64,000 nt of DNA from Opisthocomus hoazin (GCF_030867145.1 NC_134415.1:7542417-7606416); one strand, 5' to 3'. Shown: positions 1 through 11,030, numbered from the stretch's first letter. The notes: generated by a model from the sequence alone, not told the origin. Made by a program: numbers and translations.

Positions 1-898
1 CGTAGTGCATTGAATTGTCGAGCTGCTATTTGTCCACAATACACACATTCCTGCGTTGCATGGTAGACAGTTTGAACGAATCCTGTATTTGGAAAGCCAG
101 TATTTCAGTTAATGCTTACTTAGAAAATGGTGGTATCAGAGGCGTAACACAGTCCTGCCAGGGTTTGTGTACATCTCAAAGTAGTTGGCTGGCTCTGTAA
201 TAATATGTGATGGTAAAGTCATAGTCTGTGTGCATCGCACGTCCTCTCTGTTTTCCCCTGGTGCTGTTGGCTGTGCTTGGTGAAGGAGCTGAGGGATATT
301 TCACCTGTTAGTCTCTGACAAGATTAGAGGAGGAGGTGGTAAGAGCTTACATGGTTTGAAAGAAGACGGTTAATCAGTCAGCAGTTCTCATAGCTACTAG
401 AGAGGGATGCGTTTTCAGTGTAGCGGTGTGCCTATAGGTAATACCTCTCGACAGAGCTTTAGGTGCAGTAATGGCATGACTTCTCTAATTTGGTCAGTTC
501 TGTAATGAAGACATGCAGCGTAGATCTCCCAGCTCTGGGAAATTCAGGATTGGTTTTGTAAATTTTGCATTATTTCTCCTATTATTAATACTATCAGTAT
601 TAGTAGTGTGATTAATAAAACTTTTCATATTCAATTTGTAAGTCTCTCTCCCTTTTCCTCCTTTACCCTTCCTCTGGTGGGAGGGTGAGGTGTTAATAGA
701 GCGTCTGCCACTGAGTTTGTTGCCGCCCTGCTTGAAGTGGTGACATGGAGTTTCTCTTTGCCATCAGAAGTAAGCTCGTGGGGAATATACAATATAGTAA
801 ACATGTTCTATTAGATAGATGCATTCTTTGCTATTTCAGTATACTGTATGTTCGTACCTCAACTGGCCCTTTCCTCTCTTCTTTTATTTTGTCCGCAG

Positions 899-1049
899 GG
901 TTTGGAATACTGTGGCGAAAAGTACAGTTTAGATCTCGCGGATGGAGTCCTTCCCTTGAGAGGGCAGACCAGCAATATCAAGCTACTCAGCTGTCAGACT
1001 GTAGAAAAATTTTGCAACCACGTTAATGGAGACGAAAGCGTTAATGAAG
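899..1049 (+). CDS. AHCTF1: ELYS exon 8, copy 1 (beta-propeller)
   Basis: 151 nt, the first exon visible in the left unit. By eye it is identical to 25781-25931 ([34 protein letters not shown]). Acceptor TTGTCCGCAG and donor GTGTGT are intact. Exons 1-7 of this copy are expected to the left of the window. Confidence 0.92.
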
Positions 1050-1397
1050 GTGTGTTGTGATGTCCATGTGTGGCTATTCTAAAAGAAATGGTTTTGGAAT
1101 CTAAGCAATGAATGCTGTTCTGTACCCGAGTCCAAAAGTCTTAAATATCAGTAGAGACATGCTTGTTTGGGTTATTGAAAAAGAAAAATCGGGTGCTTAA
1201 GTTGTGTGTGACTTCTTTAAAGGAAAAAAATAGGTTTTCTTGTATGCTGGCTGACAGGCTATAGCGATGTATGGTGGGGTCATCTGTATAATGCTGGTCA
1301 GTCGTTTTATTCCTCCAGCTGTCATCTTTGAAGCATGAGAGAACTCCCTCCTTTGCTTAGGAACGCTACCTGAATTTTTTTTTCCCTGTTCAAACAG

Positions 1398-2142
1398 GGC
1401 AGCTAGTTACAAGTGGTGTTCCTCAGGGCTCAGTATCAGGGCCAGTTCTGTTTAATATCTCTGTCAGTTGTCTGGACGAGGGGATCGAGTGCACCCTCAG
1501 TGAGTTTGTAGAAGACACTAAGGTAGGTGGGAATGTTGATGTACTTGAGGGTAGGGAGGCTCTACAGAGGGGTCTGGACAGGCTGGATCTATAGGCTGAG
1601 GCCATTGCATGAGATTCAACACAGCCAAGTGCCGGGTCGTGCGCTTAGGTCACAACAACCGTGTGTAATGCTTCAGGCTTGGGGCAGAGTGTCTGGAAAG
1701 CTGCCTGGAGGAAAAGGACCTGGGAGTGCTGGTTGAGAGTCGGGTGAGTATGAGCTGGCCGTGCGCCCAGGTGGCCAAGAAGGCCAACGGCCTCCCTGCT
1801 TGTAGCAGAAATAGTGTGGCCAGCAGCAGCAGGGTAGGGATCATCCCCCTGTACTGGGCCCCGGTGAGGCCTCACCTTGAAGAACAGCTTTACTTTAGGC
1901 TCCTCACTACAAGAAAGACCTTGAGTTGCTGGAGCGTGTCCAAAGAAGAGCAGCAAGGAAGCTGTTTAAGCATTGGAACAGGCTGCCCAGGGAAGTGGTT
2001 GAGACACCATCCCTGGCGGTATTGAAAAGATGTGTAGAGGTGGTGCTTAAGGGCGTGGTCTGGTGGTGGACTTGGCAGGGTTAGGTTTACGGCAGGGCTC
2101 GATGATCTTCAGGGTCTTTTCCAGCCTAAATAATTCTATGAT
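1398..2142 (+). mobile_element. CR1 LINE, 5'-truncated, 3' half of ORF2 and 3' end (intron 8, copy 1)
   Basis: It starts with reverse-transcriptase sequence [19 protein letters not shown] (CR1 has GVPQGSVLGPVLFNI), followed by [18 protein letters not shown]. It continues with frame-broken ORF2 and ends with the CR1 3' tail ending TAATTCTATGATC. Several stops and frameshifts show it is dead. The same element is at 26279-27023, so it inserted before the duplication. Confidence 0.93.
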
Positions 2143-3721
2143 CTACCTGTCCATTTTTTCCTCTCTAAATCTAATAGGTTCCTACACCTGCAAGTTTTGA
2201 AAGCGATAGATTTCCTTGTCCACATAGACAGTCGAAACTCTGGTGGTGTCTTTCATTATGTTGCAATAATTAAATACATATCTCTGGGTTTACAAATTTG
2301 ATTCTGCTCTGACCATATCTTTGAGCCTGCTGCAGTGGTGGCTTTCACAGCCTTTTGTTCTGACTGCATTCTTCACCTTCTGTCTCTCCTTACTGGCCTT
2401 ACCTTCTGCCTGACGTTGTAAAGAAGACACTTGCATGGTGTTTCTAGGCTATTTCTGTTCATTAGGGTTGATTTAGTCCTGAACTGGCAACTTCCGTCTC
2501 TTTTGTGATGCCATCCTTGATCAACAGCGTGTCAAAATCGAATTAAAACACCTCTGGATTTTCTCCACTCGTGTCATGTTTCTGAGGAGAGTGCCTTCCA
2601 ACGGCTTGTTAAAACCAACCAAGCAACCAACCATCACTCTGCCACCCCCCAAAAATGCCCCGAACAAGACAAGAACCAAAACCCCCTTTCTGTCTCCTTT
2701 TTATGAAGCAGGTGGCGTGGAGAAATATCTGCAACTTTTCTGGTGGTTTCTAATCAGCTTTTATTCAGAATCTGTTGAAGTGAAGTTCTAGGCACACGTG
2801 AGCTTGTGTTGGATGTGGGTTGAGGCTAGCAGTGACGCTGTCTTCTGAATGGTGAAAAGAATGGATAGCTTGCTAGGCAGTTTCAGCGGCTAAGAAAACG
2901 CAAGTGGTGCAGAAGTTCACAAGGAAACACAGGAAAGTGGGTGAGGATCCCTAAAGGGTGCTGATGAATTCAACAGAGAGCAGAGAAACGTTTTGCCAAG
3001 CAAAGTGTCGTCGTCTTCCCTACTCCGTTAGGGTAAATGATGTACCACACGCTGTGCTTCCATCTCGAGAAAGCGTTCTCCCCAGAGAAGACAGACCGTT
3101 CCGCTTCTCGAGAGAACAGGAGTACAATATCGTGGATGTTTTGTGTGAAAACCTTGATCCCGATTTCCTGTTTGTTGAGTTTGGGTTTTTTCTGTTTCTT
3201 TTGTGTGATACTTGTCGTCTTTCATTCCGAATATGCTGGCAAGGAGCTATCCTTAAAATCATAATGGAGTCAGATCTGGAACTTCATAATGCCAGCTGAG
3301 TGATACAAGTGTGTCCAATAATCATCTGTATGCTTTCTAAAAGTAGCAATGTATGTGTTCCAAGCATACTTTGTTTTGTCAAACTGGTCATCTAGCTAAG
3401 GGTCTCTTGATCAACTCTTCATGTATGGAAAACTTCAGCAGCTAATAATTGTGTGTTGGCTTTGGCTTGGAACCGATGCAGTCTGCACAAGAAAAAGGGG
3501 CAGTATGACTGGAACTTATCACAGAGATGTTTGCTAGTCCGTAATTTTGTTTTCATTAATCTTTTTAATTACAAAATGATTTCATGATTTAACTTATCTT
3601 AGGAATCGCAGTGTTTCACGAGTGGTAAAAGAGAACGAAGCCAAGCCAGAAAGTGGTGTTTTAAAACGATCAGCTATCTCCTATTTTCTACCTCTAAGAA
3701 ACAATGTCTTGTCTTTTACAG

Positions 3722-3854
3722 TAATATCTCCTGAAACCAGTGTATCAGTCTTCAGCTGGCAAGTGAATACGGCTGGTCAGGGAAAACCATCGACTTATTT
3801 GTGTGTGTTTGACATTAATTGCTGGTATCGTGCTCAAATGCCAGAATCACTAAG
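3722..3854 (+). CDS. AHCTF1: ELYS exon 9, copy 1
   Basis: 133 nt, phases as in copy 2. It reads [17 protein letters not shown] and [16 protein letters not shown]. It differs from copy 2 by V for I in VSVFSW (copy 1 is the family-like state) and R for H in WYRAQMP (copy 2 is the family-like state). Donor GTAGAT. Confidence 0.9.
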
Positions 3855-3942
3855 GTAGATTTTTTATGGAGTTGTTTTCCATACCCCTACAAAGAAGTCG
3901 TTTGAAAGTTGGCGTGTAGCTTATGCACCTGCTTTCTTGAAG

Positions 3943-4124
3943 GCCAGAAGAATTCCTTGATGACTGCCCCTATTTTGCGCTGTGGTCACCGGATCCTGTA
4001 ATAAGCATGACGTCTCCAAACCTCATTTTGGATGTTCTGGTACACAAGCGGAGTCTAAGATGGGGAGTTTCACCTTCTCGTCTGCCACCTGAGCATTTTT
4101 TTCGTCCAAGCACCTATAATTTTG
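3943..4124 (+). CDS. AHCTF1: ELYS exon 10, copy 1
   Basis: 182 nt. It reads [20 protein letters not shown], then [18 protein letters not shown] and PSTYNF. The RWGV tryptophan replaces the family arginine (NRGV) that copy 2 keeps. Acceptor after 3942, donor GTAGGT at 4125. Confidence 0.88.
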
Positions 4125-4601
4125 GTAGGTATTTCACTGCTTTTAATAGTGGTGAGCTTCAGTGGAGGTCAGGTGCCATTTAGTGGTTCTCATGTTCATT
4201 GTTTGTCACTCAAAAGGCAAACCAAAACCCAGCAACCCTCCCCCCCTCCCCCAAGCCAACTCTGATTATGTTGTAGTGAGAAGGTATTTAATATTGTGAA
4301 ACCTGTCTGGGAGTCTGCTGAGTTTTGGCGTTTGGTGCTTTTGTAATGTAGCCTGTGAAGTGGGGATGGTGATAAAATGAAATGACTTTGAACTGAAGCT
4401 CAAAGCGCAGCACCTCCACAGAACTAGAGATGAAATTTCCTCAAGCAGTAATGATTTTTTTGGACAAGTTTGGAAGTGATCTGATGAAGCAAATGGGTGC
4501 TCAGTTCTAGCTTTCCAGATGCTGCGATTTCAAACATGTAAACTGGCCATGACATAACAGTGAGAGTACGGAAGGTTGTCAAACGTTCATTGTTTCTGCA
4601 G

Positions 4602-4663
4602 ATGGGATGTGCTTGCTGAGCTCCGGAGTTGTTCACGTGACTTGCATCGTCTTCCAGAAGGAG
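4602..4663 (+). CDS. AHCTF1: ELYS exon 11, copy 1
   Basis: 62 nt reading [19 protein letters not shown]. The family CTGFQKE has become CIVFQKE through changes at adjacent codons. Copy 2 retains the family sequence. Splice sites are intact. Confidence 0.88.
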
Positions 4664-5264
4664 GTGATCTTTTCCTGTGTCTTTCTGGAGAATGTCAAGA
4701 GATGTGCCTTTTCTGGGTTTTCTATTGCACTCCTTTCAGTGCCAGAGAGCATTGTCTGCTCGTCCTGCCCATACGCACGCATAATTGCAGCTATATGCCT
4801 CCGGTTTGATGCAAATGGTAATGTTTTATGCCAGTATTTCTGGCATAAATCAGCTTCTGCACAAACAAGCATGGAAAGGGTCTTCTAAATTGTGATTTCA
4901 AGTTGTGTGTTAGTTTCAGCTTTTCTAGAGTGTAGTTTATGCCAATGCTGAGGGAAAAAGAAAGGCCTGCGTATTGACAGAGAAGCTAGGAGATACTTAA
5001 TAAAGCATTGCAAGGGCTGATGTTTGGTGTTAAGGGACTTTCTTTGATAAACTGTAGCTGTTACTTTGGCTGCCTGCACTGTGTGAGACTCTAGGCAGTA
5101 ATGCTTACTCAGATTGCTAACCTGAAGCGTATTACTGATGCAAACTTTCTGACAAGTGTGACAAGTGTGAGTGAACACCTACATTCTTTCTCTTAGTGGT
5201 TCTCCAGAACCTGCATGATTAAATAAAATGGTTGTCCTAACCTGTATTTTGACTGATGTTTCAG

Positions 5265-5393
5265 ACCTTGAATTTTTTAAAGAAATCTGGTCCTGCAATA
5301 AGCAAAGCCATTCTTGGGAGCTACAATAAGTGCCTTGTACCTGGCTTGCTGTCTCCAACACCGATGGATGTCGTGCCATCCAGCTTGAGTCAG
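5265..5393 (+). CDS. AHCTF1: ELYS exon 12, copy 1 (end of the beta-propeller)
   Basis: 129 nt, phase 0 to phase 0: [42 protein letters not shown]. The family arginine of YNRCL is K here. The donor GTGAGT at 5394 is followed by a 741-bp intron that replaces all the helical-domain exons. Confidence 0.9.
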
Positions 5394-5500
5394 GTGAGTG
5401 CGTATCAGGGAGTCAAGGGGGAGCTACATCCGTCTAGTCTGAGAGGGCCATAGAGGCTACGAGACATGGTCATCTGATTTTCATCTTCTTTGCCAGTTGC

Positions 5501-5743
5501 TTTGAAATGCAGGTGTTGACTTTACTTAGCAGAAGTAGTAGTAGTCTTAGATCCAAACTACGGAGTTTGACTGGGAACAGCCCTGCCAGAGCTGTCTTTA
5601 GAGACCCGTCTGTTAGTTCTGTGCCACAGGTCCACACAAGGAAGCGTGCAGTCAGTGCTGGTCATGCGCAATCGAAAGCATCTTTCCCTCAGAACAACCT
5701 CCCACCCCGTCAGGTTCTCAAAGAGTTCAGTTCAGTGCAGTAG
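5501..5743 (+). other. Unrecognised open stretch inside intron 12, copy 1
   Basis: From a possible acceptor at 5496 or 5511 an open frame runs to TAG at 5741. It reads [20 protein letters not shown] and later [18 protein letters not shown]. The serine/arginine-rich composition resembles the disordered ELYS tail, but I cannot align it with a known exon. I see no good donor inside it. Copy 2 has a stop (TAA at 30403-30405) in the same frame, so it is not under shared constraint. A relic of a tail exon is one possibility, chance another. Confidence 0.3.
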
Positions 5744-6134
5744 CTGACGATGTGGGTGTCTCGGATGCATGCGAGCTATTGCAAACAGGAGCTTGCTGCA
5801 GCTTATGTGATCATTGGCTTCCAAGGAAGTGGGCTGTGATAAACTATTGTCAGCTCTACCTGACAATTTCATCACCGCTTCCCCTCATGTTTCCTTCATC
5901 GGTAGGCTTTTCTGCAGCCCCTCAAAGCAGGCCTTCACCTCTGTCGCCTTTGCCTTGTGCTGCATTGGCCCCATTGGCTCCTCTTAGAGAACCTGCTGCC
6001 GTTCTGTGCAGTGGACGTGTTCCACTATACCTGTTGAGGACATTTCTTCACTACTTAGAAATAGCACAGTTAGTTCTGTGCAATGAAATTCCTGGAATTA
6101 GTTAACTTTTTGCTTTGCGCTTTTGCTTCACCAG

Positions 6135-6282
6135 AATGATCGTGATCCTTGCTTCAGAGAGAGAGCAGTTGCCAGACATTCCCTGTCACACCAGTATGGC
6201 AAGAGCCTTCCCAGAGTTCAAAGGAAGCTGGCTGTAGAGAGAGCCAAGCCTTATCGTTTGCCTTCATCGGCCTTAACAGAAG
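6135..6282 (+). CDS. AHCTF1: ELYS exon 13 (NDRDP exon), copy 1
   Basis: 148 nt starting [20 protein letters not shown] and ending [18 protein letters not shown]. It keeps RER and AKPY, which copy 2 has lost, but has F where copy 2 keeps the family leucine. The exon starts in phase 0, so joining exon 12 directly to it keeps frame. Confidence 0.9.
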
Positions 6283-6366
6283 GTAATTTTTAGGGGGGAC
6301 CATGATGGGCAACTAACCATCACTTGGATGACCCCAGGCTGATATATTTTCACTCTTGCTTTACAG

Positions 6367-6517
6367 TCGTACGACCAAAGCCTTTATCAACTATAACAAA
6401 ACAAGACAATGGAGGAAAACCGCATTCAGTGGTAACTTTGATCAGGAACATGCTGTCCAAAATCAGAGAAGTACAGGTAGCAAATGAGCAGAAAACCAGG
6501 TTCTCGCACTGTGATAG
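6367..6517 (+). CDS. AHCTF1: ELYS exon 14, copy 1
   Basis: 151 nt, [19 protein letters not shown] and [19 protein letters not shown], ending FSHCD in phase 2. It retains the RPKPLS motif of ELYS. Acceptor CTTTACAG, donor GTAAGC at 6518. Confidence 0.87.
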
Positions 6518-7415
6518 GTAAGCCGCCTTTTAACACAGTTCAGTCTTGAGCTACGTGTTTGGAGAGAGAGAGAAAAATCCATTTGAATTAGGTTAGTGTT
6601 TTGGAGGGCAGGTGCACCTGAATAAAGCTTTGTTTGGCTTTTTTTTGCACATACAATATATGACACTTAAGAATCAAGACGTCATAAGTAATATGTGTCG
6701 AGAGAGACTTTTTCTGCTGTGATAACCGAATTGATGCAAATACATGTATTTGCATTGTGGTGACTGAGTTTACCGAATTTCAGCTAGCTGCAACTAAACC
6801 TATGATTACCCTCCAGCTGTTGGTGTATGAATTTTGACAGGCTGGACTGTGTGATCAAATAGCAACCTTACACCACTTCCTGCCCAGTTTCTGCCTCATT
6901 TCTGCCCTTTTGCAGTTCGAAATAGGCAGAATTTTAAAGAGCGGAAAAGAGCCTCATAGTTGTCTGATGATTTTCCTACAGGTGGTACGGTGAAAGAAAC
7001 TCGACCTTAAATTCTGTTTTCTGTGCATGCTCAATTAGGACCTGTTTGTTTATGGAAAGGGAAGCAGCTTTCTCACCAGATATTTTTAAAGCTGCAGCTG
7101 CTTAGTGGTAAAGACAGAGAAGGATCGTAACGAAATCATCATTGATTTCAAGTGGTAACAAATACTGGGACAGACTTTTGTTGAGTTCGTTCACAACCTC
7201 CAACGTAGCAACTGCTGTCTACAGAAGACTAATAGCAGATTGTTCTTTAAGAGAGCTCTGTTGTTATGTTGTTATGTAGTGTTGGATAGCTGGGAAGAAT
7301 GTGAAGCCCTTGATTCATTGCATAATGGGAGCCACAACTTGGAGGTAGATATGCTGGTAAAGGACTTCCTAATTGTTCTTAGTTCTTTCTGTTTTGAAAC
7401 TTGAAGATTTCACAG

Positions 7416-7667
7416 TGAGCAAGTAATCGGTAGAGCTCCTCCAGGTTTGTTGTGCAGCTTGATGATGAATTTTTCTCGTTCTGTTGATGAAGTGAAACAA
7501 ACCACCAGGAGTCCAAAATGTCCTCTTCAGAAAATGGCCTTAAGGGGAAGTGTGTGTGTTCATCTGAAGAACGTAATCGAGGAGCAGCTGAAGTTGAAGG
7601 AAATGTTCCTTTTCCCCAGGAAGAAACAACTGCTTCTAACAATCTTCCTACAACAGAGGAAAGTAGG
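7416..7667 (+). CDS. AHCTF1: ELYS-like exon 15, copy 1 (open in two frames)
   Basis: 252 nt with the same dual-frame structure as copy 2. The spliced frame reads through [18 protein letters not shown] to the donor at 7668. The alternative frame, from 7518, reads [20 protein letters not shown] and NLPTTEESR. The frame switch is shared by both copies, so it predates the duplication. Confidence 0.6.
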
Positions 7668-8223
7668 GTAAGTGAACTATTTTCCCATCTTCTACAAAAA
7701 CGAAAACACTTTGCCAGTTGAGGACACTCCTGTCTTACCGATAGTTAGAAAAAAACACAAAACCATCTGAGATTTTTTAGCTGCTTAACACAAGTTCAAA
7801 CCTCATTACGTAAGGGCAGATTTTCTTTTTTTTTTTTTTTTTTATGTTTTTCTGCTGTGCGTTTTCTGTACCTCGATCACACAGAGTAGAAGCTGCCAAG
7901 ATCTGGGCCTCCGAGAGCTGTAGTAGTACAAGAAAAGGGCCTGCACTATTTTTGAAAATAACCGTGCATTCATTTGGTTTACTAGAACTTGAACATTTCT
8001 TATTTGACTTAAAAAAGAAATAGTTTTAACGCTAAAGATAATAAGCTATGTTGGGGAGTGCAGCTTGTCGAACTTGGGTGGCATTTGCCAAAGGAGAAAA
8101 TGCTGAGGGAAGCAAACTCATTGTCAGAATGATTTAGGTGCTTAGGTCCTTTACTGTTTGTTCCTCATTAACATAAACACAACTCCCAGTTATGAGTTAA
8201 TTTCAGTGTCAAGATATTTCCAG

Positions 8224-8552
8224 ATACCTAACACACTTTACTGAAACTGCTGTCAAGGATGAAGAGATGCAGCCTAGGGACGAGCTCCTTTTACCTGTGC
8301 CATCTAAAAGAGGCAGAAGAAGACCACCGAGTTCATCAGAAGTGTCAGAAAATGCTGACCTGCGTCTGTCTAAATCAGCGCTTCCTCAACCCGAAGTGAC
8401 GCTTCCTGTCACTCCTAGAGGAAATGCTAGGAAGAGGGCACAAAATCTCTTGGCGGCAGACACAGAAGCCGTCTCTGCTCAGGATGGCTTCCGTTCATGT
8501 GGGAAGGTGGAAATCTCTCCTCCTCTGACAAAGCTGAGAAAGAAATGTAAAG
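8224..8552 (+). CDS. AHCTF1: ELYS exon 16, copy 1 (basic tail, AT-hook-like)
   Basis: 329 nt, phase 2 in and phase 1 out, reading [20 protein letters not shown] and later [19 protein letters not shown]. By eye the protein is the same as copy 2. The basic clusters fit the DNA-binding disordered tail of ELYS. Donor GTAGGG at 8553; reading through it would hit a stop at 8666. Confidence 0.75.
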
Positions 8553-9329
8553 GTAGGGGCACTATGTTTATATGCAAAGTGGGGCACAATGCGTTTTTTT
8601 GTAAGCCACAGAAAACGGACTGTGGGGTTGGCTTTAAGTATTGTAAAGAATGTAGCCATGCAACATAAAAAATTTGTAAGAGGCAATTCAGCTTTTTCCC
8701 TAACTCTACGTGACTGGCTGGCTAGCTGCGATGGAAGCAGAGGATGAGGCTCATCTGAGTAGAGTGAATGGAATTTTGAGCTTCTTTTTTTTTCATGACC
8801 ATGATTTCTGTCAGTTTTGAAAACTGGAGGTTATCTGTTAGTATGTGATTGCCATCCCAACAGAGAGATAAAGGAGGCACGCTTCCAAATTCTGCTTGGT
8901 TTGTAAGTTAAGATGAGCTGCATCTTACAACAAACTATAGAGCTGTTTAATTATGTGATTGTTTTTCATGGGCATGTACTTTGTAGGTGAAGTTACTGCT
9001 CATAGGATTCTTTTTATTTGAGTACATGATCAAAAAATGTTTTTGAGATGTGTGGGGACTGTTGCTGCCTCTTGAGCAGAAGAGCTTTGATCATGTAAGT
9101 GCAGGTAAAAATCACTCCAGTGGCTTACTTCTGTTTCACAATTTACTTGAAAAGAATGGATCCCAAGAGGCAGTTATGGGGGAGAAATACCTCCACACCG
9201 AGCGTTTATAAACATGATTGGACCTTTTATTTCAGCAAGCTATTGTGCTCTTGATGATCAGCTTTCATTTCTCATCGCTGTCCTTTGTGTATATTGCACG
9301 TGCATGTTAACAATACGTTGTCATTTTAG

Positions 9330-9463
9330 GTGGAAAAGCAGCCCATCCTGTGCAGCCTAAGGATTTAGACCCGGACTTGTCTGTTCAGTTTGTCTTTTCA
9401 CCCCGTCTTTTGAAGTCAAGGAGAACAAATGTACCTAGCGTTTCCCGAATTGTGAAGGAACCG
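9330..9463 (+). CDS. AHCTF1: ELYS exon 17, copy 1
   Basis: 134 nt reading [20 protein letters not shown], close to ELYS DLSSQFVISPPALRSR. Copy 2 has LLRSR. Acceptor CATTTTAG, donor GTAAGT at 9464. Confidence 0.87.
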
Positions 9464-9921
9464 GTAAGTAAAAGCTCTAGTTGTCTCATGTTCTTGATTT
9501 TTGCTCGGTACTGCTTTTGGAAACCATACTTTGCAATGCCTTGCCTTTTTCCTTGGAAGTATAACTAAAAAGGGAGCTCTAAAGTAATCAGCTAAAGAAT
9601 TTATTTTCTTTCATGAAAACTAGCTATAAAAGGAAGTTTTGTGTCTGTGTTAGTCAAGAATTAAGAACTACGGCTTTGCCTTTCACAAAAGACACAGTGG
9701 CTTTCTTTCAACTTACTTGATGCGTTTTCTGCTCATTTCAGAATTTGAACTTTTAGGATGGTAGAGTAAGTTGAGATGGAAGGTTTGTTTTCTGTGGAGA
9801 GAAACTGTAGTGCTTTGGGAAATAACTTTGGCATGACTTCTTCATGTAAGAAAGGTGCCGTTGTATTTTGTAGAAATGTCAGAACTTGTGGATGAGTGAC
9901 GTTTCTGTTTCCTTAACATAG

Positions 9922-10028
9922 GAGCTTCCAACTAAAGAGGAAGAGGATTCCAAATCTATGGAGTCTGTGGGAAAGCAAAAACTGAAGCGAGGTAGAACTG
10001 CAAAATCAAAAAAGAAGAAAGCAAGCAA
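9922..10028 (+). CDS. AHCTF1: ELYS exon 18, copy 1
   Basis: 107 nt reading [20 protein letters not shown] followed by [15 protein letters not shown]. Phase 2 out at donor GTACGA (10029). The match to ELYS QSVETLGKPKAKRIRTSK is clear. Confidence 0.85.
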
Positions 10029-10544
10029 GTACGAAATTCTTTTTGAACACTTCTGTGCGTTCCTTTATTGTGGTAGTGATTTGGCTGTTAGCCACCTAAC
10101 TTCCTCACTTGGCTGTGCAGTTCTGCTCTGACTTTACAAGCCTGTCGAGCTTGCTGGTCTGATAGAGACCTGTTTCCCCACTTAACGGTTTAGTTTTCTG
10201 ATGGAAACAGAAGAGGGAGGGGACAGAAAAGGGCAAGTGGGTACTGCTTTTTTCAAGGATGGCGTGCCCTTGTATTGTCTTATTCCGCCTGATGAAACCA
10301 CGCTCCTACGGTCTTTAGTTCCCCATAGAAGGCAGGAGGGGGTCAGAGAATGGGTAGAGAGAGCTTCTTGTTTCCGGACATGTTTTCTGGTTCCTTGTGG
10401 AGTACTGTTTGAGGGTGTTTGCTTCTTGAAAGCTGGGAGAGGGGGCTCTAAAAGCCCATAGGAATAGTGACTGAGAATGCTTGGGACAGTCTGGTAAGGA
10501 ATGAAAAAGGAAGCTTATTTATGTACCTTTTTTGCCTTGACCAT

Positions 10545-10755
10545 ATGTACAAAGAAGCCCAGAAATACTTCTTTGGCATTGATTTTGTTATTCCACGGGG
10601 GTTTTGTTGTTCTCTACTAAATACTCTTGGTACTAACAAACCAATTTGATATGTACAAAGAAGCCAATAAATAATTCTTTGGCAGTGATTTTGTCATTCC
10701 ACGGGGTTTTTTTTCCTCTACTAAATACTGTTGGTACTAAAAAATCAGTTTGATA
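10545..10755 (+). repeat. 106-bp tandem duplication in the last intron, copy 1
   Basis: Two adjacent units (10545-10650 and 10651-10755), each running from ATGTACAAAGAAGCC to AGTTTGAT or AATTTGAT. They differ at several positions. The same pair is in copy 2 at 35426-35636, so it predates the segmental duplication. Confidence 0.9.
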
Positions 10756-10772
10756 CTTCCCTTTCTTTACAG

Positions 10773-10788
10773 AACCACCAGAAAATAA
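10773..10788 (+). CDS. AHCTF1: Start of ELYS terminal exon 19 with early stop, copy 1
   Basis: In-phase reading T-T-R-K then TAA at 10786-10788. The same stop occurs in copy 2 at 35667-35669, so it is ancestral to both. Confidence 0.7.
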
Positions 10789-10967
10789 GGTTCTTGGTCA
10801 CCTCCACTCAACGGAAATAACATTTGTCTTCCATTAAAATTGGAAGTCCAGTGGATGGAACAAAAAGCAAACAGAAAGAAGATGCAGACATGGCAGAGAA
10901 GACTCTACGGAAGAACAAAAAAAGACTGTCTAATTTTCCAAAGCCAGTTGTGCGCCGGAAGATGCTC
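10789..10967 (+). pseudogene. AHCTF1: Relic of the conserved ELYS C-terminus, out of frame, copy 1
   Basis: The frame from 10824 reads SSIKIGSPVDGTKSKQKED, then LRKNKKRLSNFPKPVVRRKM and L, the conserved end of ELYS. Copy 1 keeps RRKML. The usual stop after ML is missing and the frame continues to 11066. Upstream pieces of the same exon lie in other frames, so at least two indels separate it from the spliced frame. Confidence 0.82.
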
Positions 10968-11030
10968 TATCTGTTTCTGAACTTTATAATGTACACGACT
11001 GTTTGTAAAGTCATCAAAATTGTGTGGATT

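Larger units (their letters stand above)
899..10788 (+). pseudogene. AHCTF1: AHCTF1/ELYS-like gene, copy 1 (exons 8-19; 5' part outside the window)
   Basis: Twelve exons with canonical splice sites and the same phases as copy 2: 899-1049, 3722-3854, 3943-4124, 4602-4663, 5265-5393, 6135-6282, 6367-6517, 7416-7667, 8224-8552, 9330-9463, 9922-10028 and 10773-10788. The visible part starts in the second half of the beta-propeller, skips the helical domain and ends at the same early TAA in exon 19. No stop lies inside any visible exon in the spliced frame, so 'pseudogene' is provisional. It rests on the missing central exons and the degenerate C-terminus. The first seven exons should lie to the left of position 1 if the unit is complete. 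Confidence 0.7.

Noticed and set aside
2958..3299. 113-codon open frame in intron 8, largely conserved between the two copies
   Set aside because: Conservation only reflects recent duplication; it sits between ELYS exons 8 and 9 with no splice borders of its own and no homology.
5752..6105. 117-codon open frame just before the NDRDP exon, open in both copies
   Set aside because: It ends before the exon's acceptor, has no donor and no ELYS match; treated as intron.
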